NCBI GenBank assembly: GCA_038232515.1
Contig: JBBSHS010000059.1
Span: 1-16,462, forward strand
Length of the DNA: 16,462 bases
DNA from: JBBSHS01 sp038232515
GTDB taxonomy: Bacteria > Actinomycetota > Acidimicrobiia > Acidimicrobiales > JAUJNH01
Direction of reading: 5' to 3'
The notes beneath the pieces are model-generated. The model ran no database searches. It was given only the letters and a program-made list of their open reading frames with translations, and had not been told where the DNA came from. This document shows positions 7,459-14,284 of the stretch, in pieces; the first letter of the stretch is position 1; the number at the start of each line of letters is the position of its first letter. A program made the position numbers and the translations under genes.

Positions 7459-8496
7459 TCAGCCCCGAGCCGGGCCGGCGAGGTCGATGCGCACGTCGTC
7501 GCCCAGTCGGGTGACGGAGACGGTCCGGCCCCGCCACAGGTCGGCCATGGTCGCGACCCCGGGCCCGGCGAACAGGCCGCTGGCGTCGTCGCCACCGAAC
7601 AGCGCCGGTGCCAGGTACACGACGTAGCGGTCGACCAGACCGGCGTGGTGGAAAGCGTGGGCCACGGTGGCGCCGCCTTCGACCAGCAGCTGGAGCACGC
7701 CCTTGGCGCCGAGGGCGTCCAGCACGTCGCCCAGGTCGCCCGACAGCTCCAGGCAGGGCTGGGCCCTCGCCTGGGCCGGCGCCGACCCGAGGACGACCCG
7801 CAGCGGGTCGGGGCCCTCGGCCAGGCGCACGGTGAGTCTGGGGTCGTCGGCCCGGACGGTGCCGGCACCGACGAGGACGGCGTCGCTCTGCGCCCGCAGG
7901 CGGTGAGCGTCGGCCCGTGCGTCGGGCCCGGTGATCCACTGGCTGCTGCCATCGGGTGCGGCCGTGCGCCCGTCAATGGTGGCGGCCAGCTTGAGGACGA
8001 CCCAGGGCCGTCCGGTCGCACGATGCTTGAGGTACGGGGCCAACTGGTCCCGCACCGCCTCCTCGGCCACCCCGACGGCGACGTCCACGCCCGCCGCGCG
8101 CAGCCGTTCTACCCCGGCACCCCGGACATGGGGGTCAGGATCGACCACCCCTACGACCACGCGGGCCACGCCCGCTGCCACCAGGGCGTCGGCGCAGGGC
8201 GGCGTGCGACCGTGATGGGAGCACGGCTCCAGCGTCAACCACACGGTGGACCCGGCCGGGTCGACACCGCGGGCGACGGCGCCGACGAGGGCGCAGGCCT
8301 CGGCGTGGGGGCCGCCCGCCGGCTGGGTGGCGCCGACGACGACGGTGCCGTCAACCGCCTGCAGCACGCAGCCCACCCACGGGTTGGGCGATGTGGTGGA
8401 CCGCACGGTGGCCGCGGCGGCGATGGCCTCTGCCATCCGTGCCTCGTCGAGCGCGGCGCCGGTCGTCATCGTCGTGGAGTCAGACGGGCACGGCAC
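7459..8496 (-). CDS. ribD: Bifunctional diaminohydroxyphosphoribosylaminopyrimidine deaminase / 5-amino-6-(5-phosphoribosylamino)uracil reductase
   Basis: RibD performs the second and third steps from GTP: zinc-dependent deamination of the pyrimidine, then NADPH-dependent reduction of the ribosyl side chain. The deaminase half (about 15-145) has SPNPWVGCV, the zinc motif HAE at 64-66 and PC-x8-C at 91-101. The reductase half (about 160-345) has KLAATIDG at 169-176, VLVGAGTVRADDPRLTVR at 207-224 and EGGATV at 273-278. I choose GTG 8496, preceded by GAGG at 4 bp and only 6 bp after the moaB-like stop. ATG 8469 is also possible but has no ribosome site. Length (345) and motifs are normal. The phosphatase acting after RibD is not encoded here. 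Confidence 0.95.
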   Translation of the reverse strand: MPCPSDSTTMTTGAALDEARMAEAIAAAATVRSTTSPNPWVGCVLQAVDGTVVVGATQPAGGPHAEACALVGAVARGVDPAGSTVWLTLEPCSHHGRTPPCADALVAAGVARVVVGVVDPDPHVRGAGVERLRAAGVDVAVGVAEEAVRDQLAPYLKHRATGRPWVVLKLAATIDGRTAAPDGSSQWITGPDARADAHRLRAQSDAVLVGAGTVRADDPRLTVRLAEGPDPLRVVLGSAPAQARAQPCLELSGDLGDVLDALGAKGVLQLLVEGGATVAHAFHHAGLVDRYVVYLAPALFGGDDASGLFAGPGVATMADLWRGRTVSVTRLGDDVRIDLAGPARG

Positions 8497-8502
8497 GTGG
8501 CC

Positions 8503-9009
8503 TCAATCTCCATCCACCACGGGGGCAGGTTGGTGAGGGTGGGGAGCGTGACTGGGATCGGCAAGCAGAGCGAGGGCGTGGGGCACCACGTCCAGGATGG
8601 CGCCCAACTGCTCGACCGCCCCGGTGGGCGAACCGGGCGTGTTGACGATCAACGCCCGGCCCACGACGCCGGCCCGGCCACGGCTGAGCCGGCCCAGGGG
8701 CGACACCGCCCGCATGGCCTCGGCCAGGCCGGGCGCGTCACGCTCGATGACCATGGCGGTACCTTCGGGGGTCTGGTCGCGGGGGGCGAAGCCGGTGCCG
8801 CCGGTGGTGACGATGAGCCCGCAGAACCCGTCCGCCAGCCGGCACAGGGTGGCGGCCACGCCGTCGGCCCCGTCGCTGACGACTTCATGGGTGTCCACCA
8901 CCAAACCGGCACCGTCGAGGGCGGCGACCAGAGCCGGGCCGCTGCGGTCATCCCGGGTGCCGGCCACCACGCCGTCGGAGACCACCAGCACCCGCGCCAT
9001 GTGTGCCAT
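8503..9009 (-). CDS. MogA/MoaB-family molybdopterin-binding protein
   Basis: This is a member of the MoCF_biosynth fold, whose classical members adenylylate molybdopterin (MogA) or have a related, less clear role (MoaB). The 168-residue protein shows SDGVVAGTRDDRSGPAL near residues 11-27, TTGGTG at 68-73 followed by PRDQTPE at 76-82, and PGSPTGAVEQL in the C-terminal part, all typical for the family. Frames run upstream to 9141, but the extension is glycine/alanine-rich, so I start at ATG 9009; ATG 9000 is nearly as good. A TACCGT box 7 nt before ATG 9009 could be a -10 for a leaderless mRNA, with no good -35. It leads the riboflavin genes with a 6-bp gap to ribD, so co-transcription is likely. 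Whether it serves molybdenum cofactor synthesis or something flavin-related is unknown; no other moa/moe genes are here. Confidence 0.88.
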   Translation of the reverse strand: MAHMARVLVVSDGVVAGTRDDRSGPALVAALDGAGLVVDTHEVVSDGADGVAATLCRLADGFCGLIVTTGGTGFAPRDQTPEGTAMVIERDAPGLAEAMRAVSPLGRLSRGRAGVVGRALIVNTPGSPTGAVEQLGAILDVVPHALALLADPSHAPHPHQPAPVVDGD

Positions 9010-9159
9010 CGGCGCCACGGTACCGGCCGGGCCCCGGTGGCCGTCGAGCATCACGGCTTGGCCAGCGCCGGCGACCGCCCAGTGACCACCGGCTGACCTG
9101 TCCGGCCAGCCACCACCACCGCCCGCGGCGGGTTCAGGCACCGAGCGGCGCCGTCGTCG

Positions 9160-9480
9160 CTATGCGTGGGCGCGAAGCGAGCGGGCGTACCACTCCCAGG
9201 CGTCGACGATGTCGTCGGGTGCCTGGGTCGGGGGCCAGTCGTTGACGATCCCCACGAGTGTCCAGCAGCTCGGCGATTTCCACCCAGGCGGCGACCTGGT
9301 CCGGTGTCGGGTCCTCGGGCAGCTCGGGTGTGCCCATGCGCAGCTTCTCAGCGACGGCGCTGGGATCGTCATCGAAGACGGCGTCAAGGTAGTCATCGAC
9401 GATGCGCCGGCGCCCGCCGGCGGTGATGACCGATGCTCTCTCGCAAGGACGATCGACCTCGGCGACGTTGAGCTTGGGGG
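9160..9480 (-). pseudogene. Remnant of a MerR-type regulator (C-terminal part, internal deletion and frame change)
   Basis: In one minus frame, 9480 down to about 9260 encodes the stretch with KLRMGTPELPEDPTPDQVAAWVEIAELLD. About 9258 down to the TAG at 9160-9162 continues in another frame as LVGIVNDWPPTQAPDDIVDAWEWYARSL. Both pieces resemble, from family memory, the C-terminal half of actinobacterial MerR regulators, where PDLPDDPTPEQVAAWVELAEL and a final region like LVGIVNGWPP...WEWFIAAL are separated by roughly 100 residues. The simplest reading is a deletion fusing the two, plus loss of the N-terminal DNA-binding helix-turn-helix. No start codon or ribosome site is evident. The upstream end runs into the operator of the VOC gene. 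The alternative, a functional small protein made by frameshifting, is less likely. Confidence 0.55.
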
Positions 9481-9482
9481 CG

Positions 9483-9519
9483 TAGTTGACAGATAGTTGC
9501 CAAGTGTGGAAACTATCTG
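9483..9519. promoter_or_regulatory. Promoter/operator of the VOC-ArsR genes: TTGACA box and 9-bp dyad
   Basis: CAGATAGTT (9490-9498) and AACTATCTG (9511-9519) form a perfect inverted repeat around a 12-nt spacer, ending 2 nt before the VOC start. A further TAGTTG half-site lies at 9483-9488, 11 bp before the TAGTTG at 9494-9499, so three half-sites are spaced about one helical turn apart. TTGACA (9486-9491) is a consensus -35. The best -10 is AACTAT (9511-9516) at a 19-bp spacing, unusually long and of the kind seen in MerR-activated promoters. The binding protein could be the adjacent ArsR-type regulator or the lost MerR regulator. Confidence 0.6.
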
Positions 9520-9520
9520 C

Positions 9521-9985
9521 ATGGATGAAACGACGTTCACCGCCAGCGTGTACTACGAGGACCCGAAGGCGGCGCTGGCCTGGCTGGTCGACGCCTTCGG
9601 CTTTGAGATCACCATGGCGATCGACGGACCCCCGGAGTCTCCGGAGATGTGCCACTACGAGATGGCTCTCGAAGGCGACGGGCGCGTGATGGTCGGCGGG
9701 CAGTGGGCGCCGGCGATCCGCAGCCCCCGCGGATTGGACGGCGCCAACACCCAGAGCCTGCATGTGCAGCTCGCCGACGGCCTCGACGTGCACTGCGCCC
9801 GTGCCCGCGCTGCAGGGGCAAGAATCGCCGAGGAGCCTGCAGAGCAGTTCTACGGTGATCGGACCTACCGCGCGATCGACACCGAAGGCCACATGTGGAC
9901 CTTTGCCCAGCACGTGCGCGATGTGAGCCGGGCCGAGGCCGAGGCCTCACTCGGTCAACCGATCACCGCCACCACCTGGGAGTGA
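9521..9985 (+). CDS. VOC-superfamily (glyoxalase/bleomycin-resistance fold) protein
   Basis: This small protein of the vicinal-oxygen-chelate superfamily has two paired beta-alpha-beta-beta-beta modules. Members include glyoxalases, dioxygenases and drug-binding resistance proteins, and the substrate here cannot be told. The 154-residue sequence has the family's YYEDPKAALAWLVDAFGFE start, a middle part resembling HVQLADGLDVHCARARAAGA, and the closing region YGDRTYRAIDTEGHMWTFAQHV, where the glutamate/histidine metal ligands usually lie. Start ATG 9521 is chosen because the frame upstream (TTG 9497) lies within the operator. The ribosome site is weak (GGA about 10 nt upstream). Its stop overlaps the ArsR-type gene by 4 bp, so the two are coupled and probably regulated together. 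Confidence 0.85.
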   Translation: MDETTFTASVYYEDPKAALAWLVDAFGFEITMAIDGPPESPEMCHYEMALEGDGRVMVGGQWAPAIRSPRGLDGANTQSLHVQLADGLDVHCARARAAGARIAEEPAEQFYGDRTYRAIDTEGHMWTFAQHVRDVSRAEAEASLGQPITATTWE

Positions 9986-10329
9986 GCGCCGTCACCGACG
10001 CGGCCCTCGTCGATGCCGCCCTGGCAGCGCTGGCCGACCCGCTGCGTCGCCGCACCGTCGAGCTTCTCGCGCTACGCCCGCACCGCGCCGGGGACCTAGC
10101 CGGTGCGCTCGGAGTGACCCCGCCCACGATGAGCAAGCACCTGCGGACTCTACGCCAGGGGGGTCTGGTCATCGACACCCCGCCCTCCTTCGACACCCGA
10201 GTCCGCGTCTACCAGCTGCGCCAAGAACCGTTCAGCGATCTGCGCCGATGGCTCGAACGCACCGAGCGAGGCTGGGCGGAGCAACTCGAAGCGTTCAGCG
10301 CCTACGTCCGCGAGCACCATGAGCCCTGA
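9982..10329 (+). CDS. ArsR-family winged-helix transcriptional regulator
   Basis: This 115-residue repressor-type protein has the helix-turn-helix LADPLRRRTVELLALRPHRAGDLAGALGVTPPTMSKHLRTLRQGGLV at about 16-62, followed by a wing region containing RVRVYQL. It lacks the ELCVCDL-type cysteine motif of metal sensors and has no cysteine at all, so it is likely one of the non-metal ArsR regulators often paired with VOC or SRPBCC proteins. The start is GTG 9982 within the VOC stop (GTGA overlap); a longer frame from 9895 is only overlap with the VOC gene. It probably controls its own operon through the dyad upstream of the VOC gene, which is inference from position. Confidence 0.88.
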   Translation: MSAVTDAALVDAALAALADPLRRRTVELLALRPHRAGDLAGALGVTPPTMSKHLRTLRQGGLVIDTPPSFDTRVRVYQLRQEPFSDLRRWLERTERGWAEQLEAFSAYVREHHEP

Positions 10330-10357
10330 CCGGTCCCGGGTCCTCGAGCGCGCCGTT
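10319..10357 (+). pseudogene. Possible truncated third gene of the VOC-ArsR operon (SRPBCC/AHSA1-like start)
   Basis: ATG 10319 overlaps the ArsR stop by 11 bp and reads MSPDRSRVLERAV, which resembles the N-terminus of SRPBCC/AHSA1 proteins commonly placed after this type of ArsR regulator. After about 13 codons the similarity stops; the frame runs on to 10696 but only as nonsense antisense to rsmB. I therefore see it as a gene start whose body was lost when the region was rearranged. The match is short and could be chance. Confidence 0.22.
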
Positions 10358-10459
10358 CCATGGTCCAACGGCACATCATCGTGTATCGACGGGATGAGTT
10401 TCACCTCAGCCAGGCTCCAGGCTTCCTGCGCCCGCACCTGTGCCTGGCGTGGTGGCGGG

Positions 10460-11608
10460 TCAGGCGGGGACCCGAAGGAGCAGGAGGTACATGCCGTCGG
10501 TCCCGGCGGTCTGGGGCAACAGGCGGGCACCCCGGCCCAGCGGCTCCCACGGGTCACCGGGTGGGTCGAGGGCGTCGAACTGGGGCATGGACTGACCGAC
10601 CCAGGCGTCGATGTCCGCCGTCTCGGCCGTCGTCATGGTGCACACGCTGTAAGCCAGCACACCGCCGGGACGGGCCAGGGCGGCGCCGGCCTGTAGCAGT
10701 TGGCGCTGGAGGCCGGCCAGGGCCCCGATGTCCTCCGCCCGGATACGCCAGCGGGCGTCGGGCCGGCGCCGGAGAACCCCCAGACCGGAGCATGGAGCGT
10801 CCACCAGCACCCGGTCGAACGAGCGGGGGCGCAACGGGGCCTGGCGGGCGTCGGCCACCACCGGGACCACGGTGCTGAGACCGAGCCTGGTCACATTGGA
10901 GGCCACCAGTCCGGTCCGCTTGACGGAGCGGTCGGCGGCCACCACGAAGGCCCCCGAGTTGGCCATGGCGGTGGCCTTGCCCCCCGGCGCAGCGCACAGG
11001 TCGAGCACCACCTCGTCGGGCTGAACCGCCAGAGCCTCCACCACCCACTGGCTGGACAGGTCCTGCACGTACCCGTCCAAACGTTCCGAGACCCGGGCGG
11101 GCTCGTCCATCTGCAGCAGTGCGGCCTCGGCCACCTCCTCGCCCAGGTCGGCGTTGAGCTGCTCGACGATCCAGCCCGGGTAGCTGAGCCGGGTGGCCAT
11201 GTCCGGCCACGGAGGAGAACCCGTCGCCACGTCGGAGGCCACACGGCGGAGCACGGCGTTGACCAGGCCCCTCGCCCGTTGGGGGGCGAGGGTCACCGTC
11301 TCGGACACGGCCGCGTGCGGCGGTGTCCCCAGAAAAGCGAGCTGGTAGGCGCCCAGGCGCAGAACGTCTCGGACCTCGGGGTCGAGGTCCTTGCGGTGGC
11401 CGACACGGACGTGGCGGTCGACTAGCCAGTCGCAGGCCCGGGCCATGCGGATGGCGCCGTAGGCCAAGGTGGTGGCGAACGCCTTGTCGCGGTCACTCAG
11501 ACTTCCGCCCCTATGGTCGAGGATCGACGGCACCGCCAAGTTGGCGTAGGCGCCCTCCCGCACTCTGGCGAGTGCCTCCAGGGCGATGGACCGGGAGCTC
11601 GCCCTCAT
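10460..11608 (-). CDS. rsmB: 16S rRNA (cytosine(967)-C(5))-methyltransferase RsmB
   Basis: The enzyme transfers a methyl group from S-adenosylmethionine to C5 of cytosine 967 of 16S rRNA. The 382-residue protein begins with a NusB-like RNA-binding domain (about 1-130). The methyltransferase domain follows, with LDLCAAPGGKA at 202-212 (SAM binding), DAPCSG at 270-275 and the catalytic-type YSVC at 320-323, giving the two cysteines C273 and C323 of m5C enzymes. ATG 11608 is preceded by AGGA at 8 nt; the frame is open far upstream but that part is shadow. It is about 45 residues shorter than E. coli RsmB: the usual segment with an RVN motif between the NusB domain and VQDLSSQ seems missing. Its usual neighbour fmt lies 4.2 kb away in the same orientation, separated by a plus-strand cassette. 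Confidence 0.93.
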   Translation of the reverse strand: MRASSRSIALEALARVREGAYANLAVPSILDHRGGSLSDRDKAFATTLAYGAIRMARACDWLVDRHVRVGHRKDLDPEVRDVLRLGAYQLAFLGTPPHAAVSETVTLAPQRARGLVNAVLRRVASDVATGSPPWPDMATRLSYPGWIVEQLNADLGEEVAEAALLQMDEPARVSERLDGYVQDLSSQWVVEALAVQPDEVVLDLCAAPGGKATAMANSGAFVVAADRSVKRTGLVASNVTRLGLSTVVPVVADARQAPLRPRSFDRVLVDAPCSGLGVLRRRPDARWRIRAEDIGALAGLQRQLLQAGAALARPGGVLAYSVCTMTTAETADIDAWVGQSMPQFDALDPPGDPWEPLGRGARLLPQTAGTDGMYLLLLRVPA

Positions 11609-11723
11609 GTTGTACGTCCTACTCCCTACGGCCGTCCCATCCGACGCGCTTTGGCCGATTTCTGGGGATCTTCCCGGGCCCCAATGCTCGTTAGGTCTGG
11701 CGCCCGCGGCGGGAGGGCCCCGA

Positions 11724-11738
11724 CCGGCCTGTGGCCGG
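11724..11738. repeat. GC hairpin between rsmB and the plus-strand cassette
   Basis: CCGGCC-TGT-GGCCGG is a perfect 6-bp inverted repeat with a 3-nt loop, followed by a partial copy of the same sequence (CGACCGG...CTGGCC, to about 11754). It lies in the 230-bp divergent region between rsmB and the cassette. No T-run follows on either strand, so it is not a standard terminator. Confidence 0.4.
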
Positions 11739-11780
11739 CCCGACCGGGCTGGCCACCGGAACCCTGGAAACCTTCCGCCA

Positions 11781-11786
11781 TAGGAT
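11781..11786 (+). promoter_or_regulatory. TAGGAT: candidate -10 box of the four-gene cassette
   Basis: TAGGAT, identical to the box before the desaturase gene, lies 54 bp upstream of the preferred start of the first cassette gene. No good -35 is visible. Transcription would begin near 11793, next to a 10-codon open frame (ATG 11792 to TGA 11824) that may or may not be translated. Confidence 0.35.
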
Positions 11787-11840
11787 GGACCATGGACGGT
11801 CCTCGACGTAGTGACCACAGCTGAACGGGAAAGAGCCGGC

Positions 11841-12713
11841 ATGACCGACCGAGGTCCACACCGCCGCTGGAGGTGGTCGCCGTGGGCGGTCGGCCGCTCG
11901 CTCGCCGGCGTCGGCCTCGCCGTGCTCGCGGTCGTCGTCGGCGCTTCGATGTCGTTCGCCCGGCCCGTCCCGACACCGGTGCCCGACCAGCGTTCGGGCA
12001 CCTGCCACCTGGCCGAGGACCCCAACGAGCTCATCGCCATTCCCAGCGACAGCGCACCCGCATTGCCGTGTACCGAGCCCCACCAGACCGAGACGATGTG
12101 GGTGACCAAAGTGACGGGCGAGTTGGCTTCGTCGAAGAGCCGGCCCAATGGGGAGCTGCTCAACCAGCGCCTCAGTGGCCGCTGCTACGACTACGGGCGG
12201 GAACGGGCCTACCTGGGGGCGGGGCCGAGCGACGTGACGTGGGGCATCCTGTCCTGGGCCCGGTACCCGACGGCGGCGGCGTGGGCCCGGGGTGACCGGA
12301 CGCTGGTCTGCCAAGGGTCGGCCACCATCAAAGGCGCGTCCGGACCGACGATCGACTACCGCCTGGCCGGCATCATGTCGACCACCCGCTCGGCCAGGTT
12401 CCGGATGTGCCGCGCGCCGGCGGGTCTGGTCACCTGCGACCTGCCCCACACCGCCGAGGCCGCCAGCCCGAACGTGATCCTGTCGGGGCCGTGGCCGGGC
12501 CAGACGACGGGGGCGAAGGCAGCGGAAGACGCCTGCCGCCCGGTGGTGGACACCTACCTGGGCCAGGCCATCTCGTCCCGTCCCGAACTGGTGAGCAAGC
12601 CGGCCCCGACCAGCGAGCGCCAGTGGGCGGCCGGCGACCGGTCGGTCAACTGCTGGATCGGTACGGCCAACGGCCGACTGGTCATCGGAACGGTGCGGGG
12701 TGGGCTCAGGTGA
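11841..12713 (+). CDS. Membrane-anchored protein with two tandem Septum_form-like (four-cysteine) domains
   Basis: The 290-residue protein has a basic N-terminus, one transmembrane or signal-anchor segment at about 16-40, and an extracytoplasmic part built of two similar units. Unit 1 (about 50-160) has GTC at 53-55, PCTEPH at 76-81, C115, and WARGDRTLVC ending at C157. Unit 2 (about 185-275) has C190, TCDLPH at 198-203, C232, and WAAGDRSVNC ending at C271. Each unit thus has four cysteines in order, probably disulfide-bonded, and a C-x-x-PH motif like that of the actinobacterial Septum_form domain (PF13845). I cannot assign a function; members of that family are cell-envelope proteins of unclear role. 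ATG 11841 follows GGGAAAGAG; GTG 11811 is an alternative. It overlaps the next gene by 4 bp (GTGA), so it belongs to the cassette. Confidence 0.75.
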   Translation: MTDRGPHRRWRWSPWAVGRSLAGVGLAVLAVVVGASMSFARPVPTPVPDQRSGTCHLAEDPNELIAIPSDSAPALPCTEPHQTETMWVTKVTGELASSKSRPNGELLNQRLSGRCYDYGRERAYLGAGPSDVTWGILSWARYPTAAAWARGDRTLVCQGSATIKGASGPTIDYRLAGIMSTTRSARFRMCRAPAGLVTCDLPHTAEAASPNVILSGPWPGQTTGAKAAEDACRPVVDTYLGQAISSRPELVSKPAPTSERQWAAGDRSVNCWIGTANGRLVIGTVRGGLR

Positions 12714-14284
12714 CCACCACCCTCGCCCCTCCGGCCGAGGCACCCCCGACCGTCTCACCTCCGCCCCAGACGACCTCGGTGCGCTCTGTGGCCATGACGG
12801 CAGCCGTGACCGGGATGGGTTGGGTCGCCGTCCTGCTGGCTCGGTTGTTCATCGGCGGGGCCGTGGGGATGGGCGACCAGGGTGACGGCCGGCGGCTCAT
12901 GTGCCAACTCGGGGTGCGGACCACGACCCCCTTCGACGCCAGCACGTCGGCCTACGTGCACCCGACCTGGGTCGCCCATCGCTGGTACGGCGAGGCGTGC
13001 AGCGCCGACGGTTCGGGTGGTGTGTTCCGCTCGGCCGAGCTGTGGCTCCTCTCCCTGGCCAAGCACCTGACGCCCATTCTCGGGCTCCCCGGTGCGCTCG
13101 ACCTGAGGGCCCTCGGCGTCATCTGCGCCGTTCTGGTCGGCATCGTGGTGGCCGCGCTCGTTGTCATGCTCCCGGGGTCTCTGGTCTTCCGGGTGGTGAT
13201 CGCATCACTTGTGGGCCTGCTGGCGGCCGACAGTGCCGTGGCCCAGTTCTTCATCTCTCCCTACAGCGAACCAGCCGAGCTGATCGGGACACTTGCCCTG
13301 TGTCCCGCTCTTCTCGCCATCTGGCGTCGGGGCCACACGACGTGGCCCAGTCTCGCGGTGGTCGGCTTTCTCGGCGCGGTCGTCATCGGAGCCAAGACCC
13401 AGGCCGCCGCGCTACTGCCGGCGCTGATCGTGGCGCTGCTGTGGCTGCCCCACGGATGGGGAACGCCGAGAAGAGGTGGGTGGTCGCCGCCCCGCCCGTT
13501 GCGCTGGGCGGCCTCCCGCTTCCCGGGCATGGTGGTGAGTGCTCTGCTGCTGGCCACGACTGCCTACTTCGTCGGGACCGCGCCGGTGGGCCTGGGCCAA
13601 CAGGACGTCTACGCCGAGGTGTTCGGCGAGATCCTGATCCACAGCCCCAACCCGGCGGCGGACCTGCGCAGCCTGGGTGCCGACCCCAGCCTGGCCTCGG
13701 CCGCCGGGACCAATCCGGAGAGCATCAACGCCGCGACCCTACGCCCACAGTACCTCCTGTTCCGCCAACAGGTCACCCAGGCGAAGGTGGTCGAGTTCTA
13801 CATCACCCACCCCACCCGCCTGTTCCGTGTCGGCGCCGACGGCCTGAAAGGGGTCGACCAGTGGCGCCAGACCTACCTCGGCAGCTATCTACCGGACTCC
13901 GGCCACCCTCCCGGCGCCATCGAGAACCGGGTCGGGTTCTACGGCAGCCTCTTCCAGCACCTGCCCCAGCCACTGCTGGTGCTGGACTGGCTGGCCATCC
14001 TGTGGATGGGACTTCGAACCGCCCGCCACCGGGGGCTCCGGCCCGCTGAACAGGCCATCGGGCGGCTGGCGGTGTTCGTCGCCATCGCCTCGTTCTGCGA
14101 GTTCTGGGCGGTGATGATCTCGGTCGGGTTCCCCGACCTCTACCGCCACATGATCCTCACCAATATGCTTCTCGCCCTGGGAGTTCCCCTGTTGATCGCC
14201 AGCGTGGCCATTCGGACGCGGGCGGCGCGCTACGACCCGGACAGTCCCATTTCCGCCGTGCTGGGGCCCAAGCAATGGACCTGA
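12710..14284 (+). CDS. Polytopic membrane protein, possibly a GT-C-type glycosyltransferase
   Basis: The 524-residue protein has a proline/threonine-rich N-terminus, a first hydrophobic segment at about 28-50, then many hydrophobic stretches separated by short loops and a long hydrophilic loop around 300-400 (with DVYAEVFGEI and HPTRLFRVGADG). The first loop carries the acidic stretch GDQGDGRR (from residue 55), and the C-terminal part has DLYRHMILTN before the last membrane segment. An acidic first loop and this topology are typical of GT-C enzymes, which use polyprenyl-phosphate sugars outside the membrane. This identification is inference from topology and neighbours, not a clear family match. 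The start is GTG 12710 overlapping the previous stop; the longer open frame from 12407 is shadow. It overlaps the methyltransferase gene by 10 bp. Confidence 0.65.
   Translation: MTTTLAPPAEAPPTVSPPPQTTSVRSVAMTAAVTGMGWVAVLLARLFIGGAVGMGDQGDGRRLMCQLGVRTTTPFDASTSAYVHPTWVAHRWYGEACSADGSGGVFRSAELWLLSLAKHLTPILGLPGALDLRALGVICAVLVGIVVAALVVMLPGSLVFRVVIASLVGLLAADSAVAQFFISPYSEPAELIGTLALCPALLAIWRRGHTTWPSLAVVGFLGAVVIGAKTQAAALLPALIVALLWLPHGWGTPRRGGWSPPRPLRWAASRFPGMVVSALLLATTAYFVGTAPVGLGQQDVYAEVFGEILIHSPNPAADLRSLGADPSLASAAGTNPESINAATLRPQYLLFRQQVTQAKVVEFYITHPTRLFRVGADGLKGVDQWRQTYLGSYLPDSGHPPGAIENRVGFYGSLFQHLPQPLLVLDWLAILWMGLRTARHRGLRPAEQAIGRLAVFVAIASFCEFWAVMISVGFPDLYRHMILTNMLLALGVPLLIASVAIRTRAARYDPDSPISAVLGPKQWT

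Noticed and set aside
7120..9096. 658-codon plus-strand frame opposite ribE, ribD and the moaB-like gene
   Set aside because: It runs antisense to three genes with intact motifs and shows no recognisable domain.
9134..9913. 259-codon minus-strand frame through the VOC gene
   Set aside because: Its N-terminal half is antisense to the VOC gene; only the part below 9480 has regulator-like sequence and is reported as a pseudogene.
10408..10455. GCCAGGC...GCCTGGC inverted repeat after the ArsR gene as a terminator
   Set aside because: The loop of about 26 nt is too long and there is no T-run on either strand.
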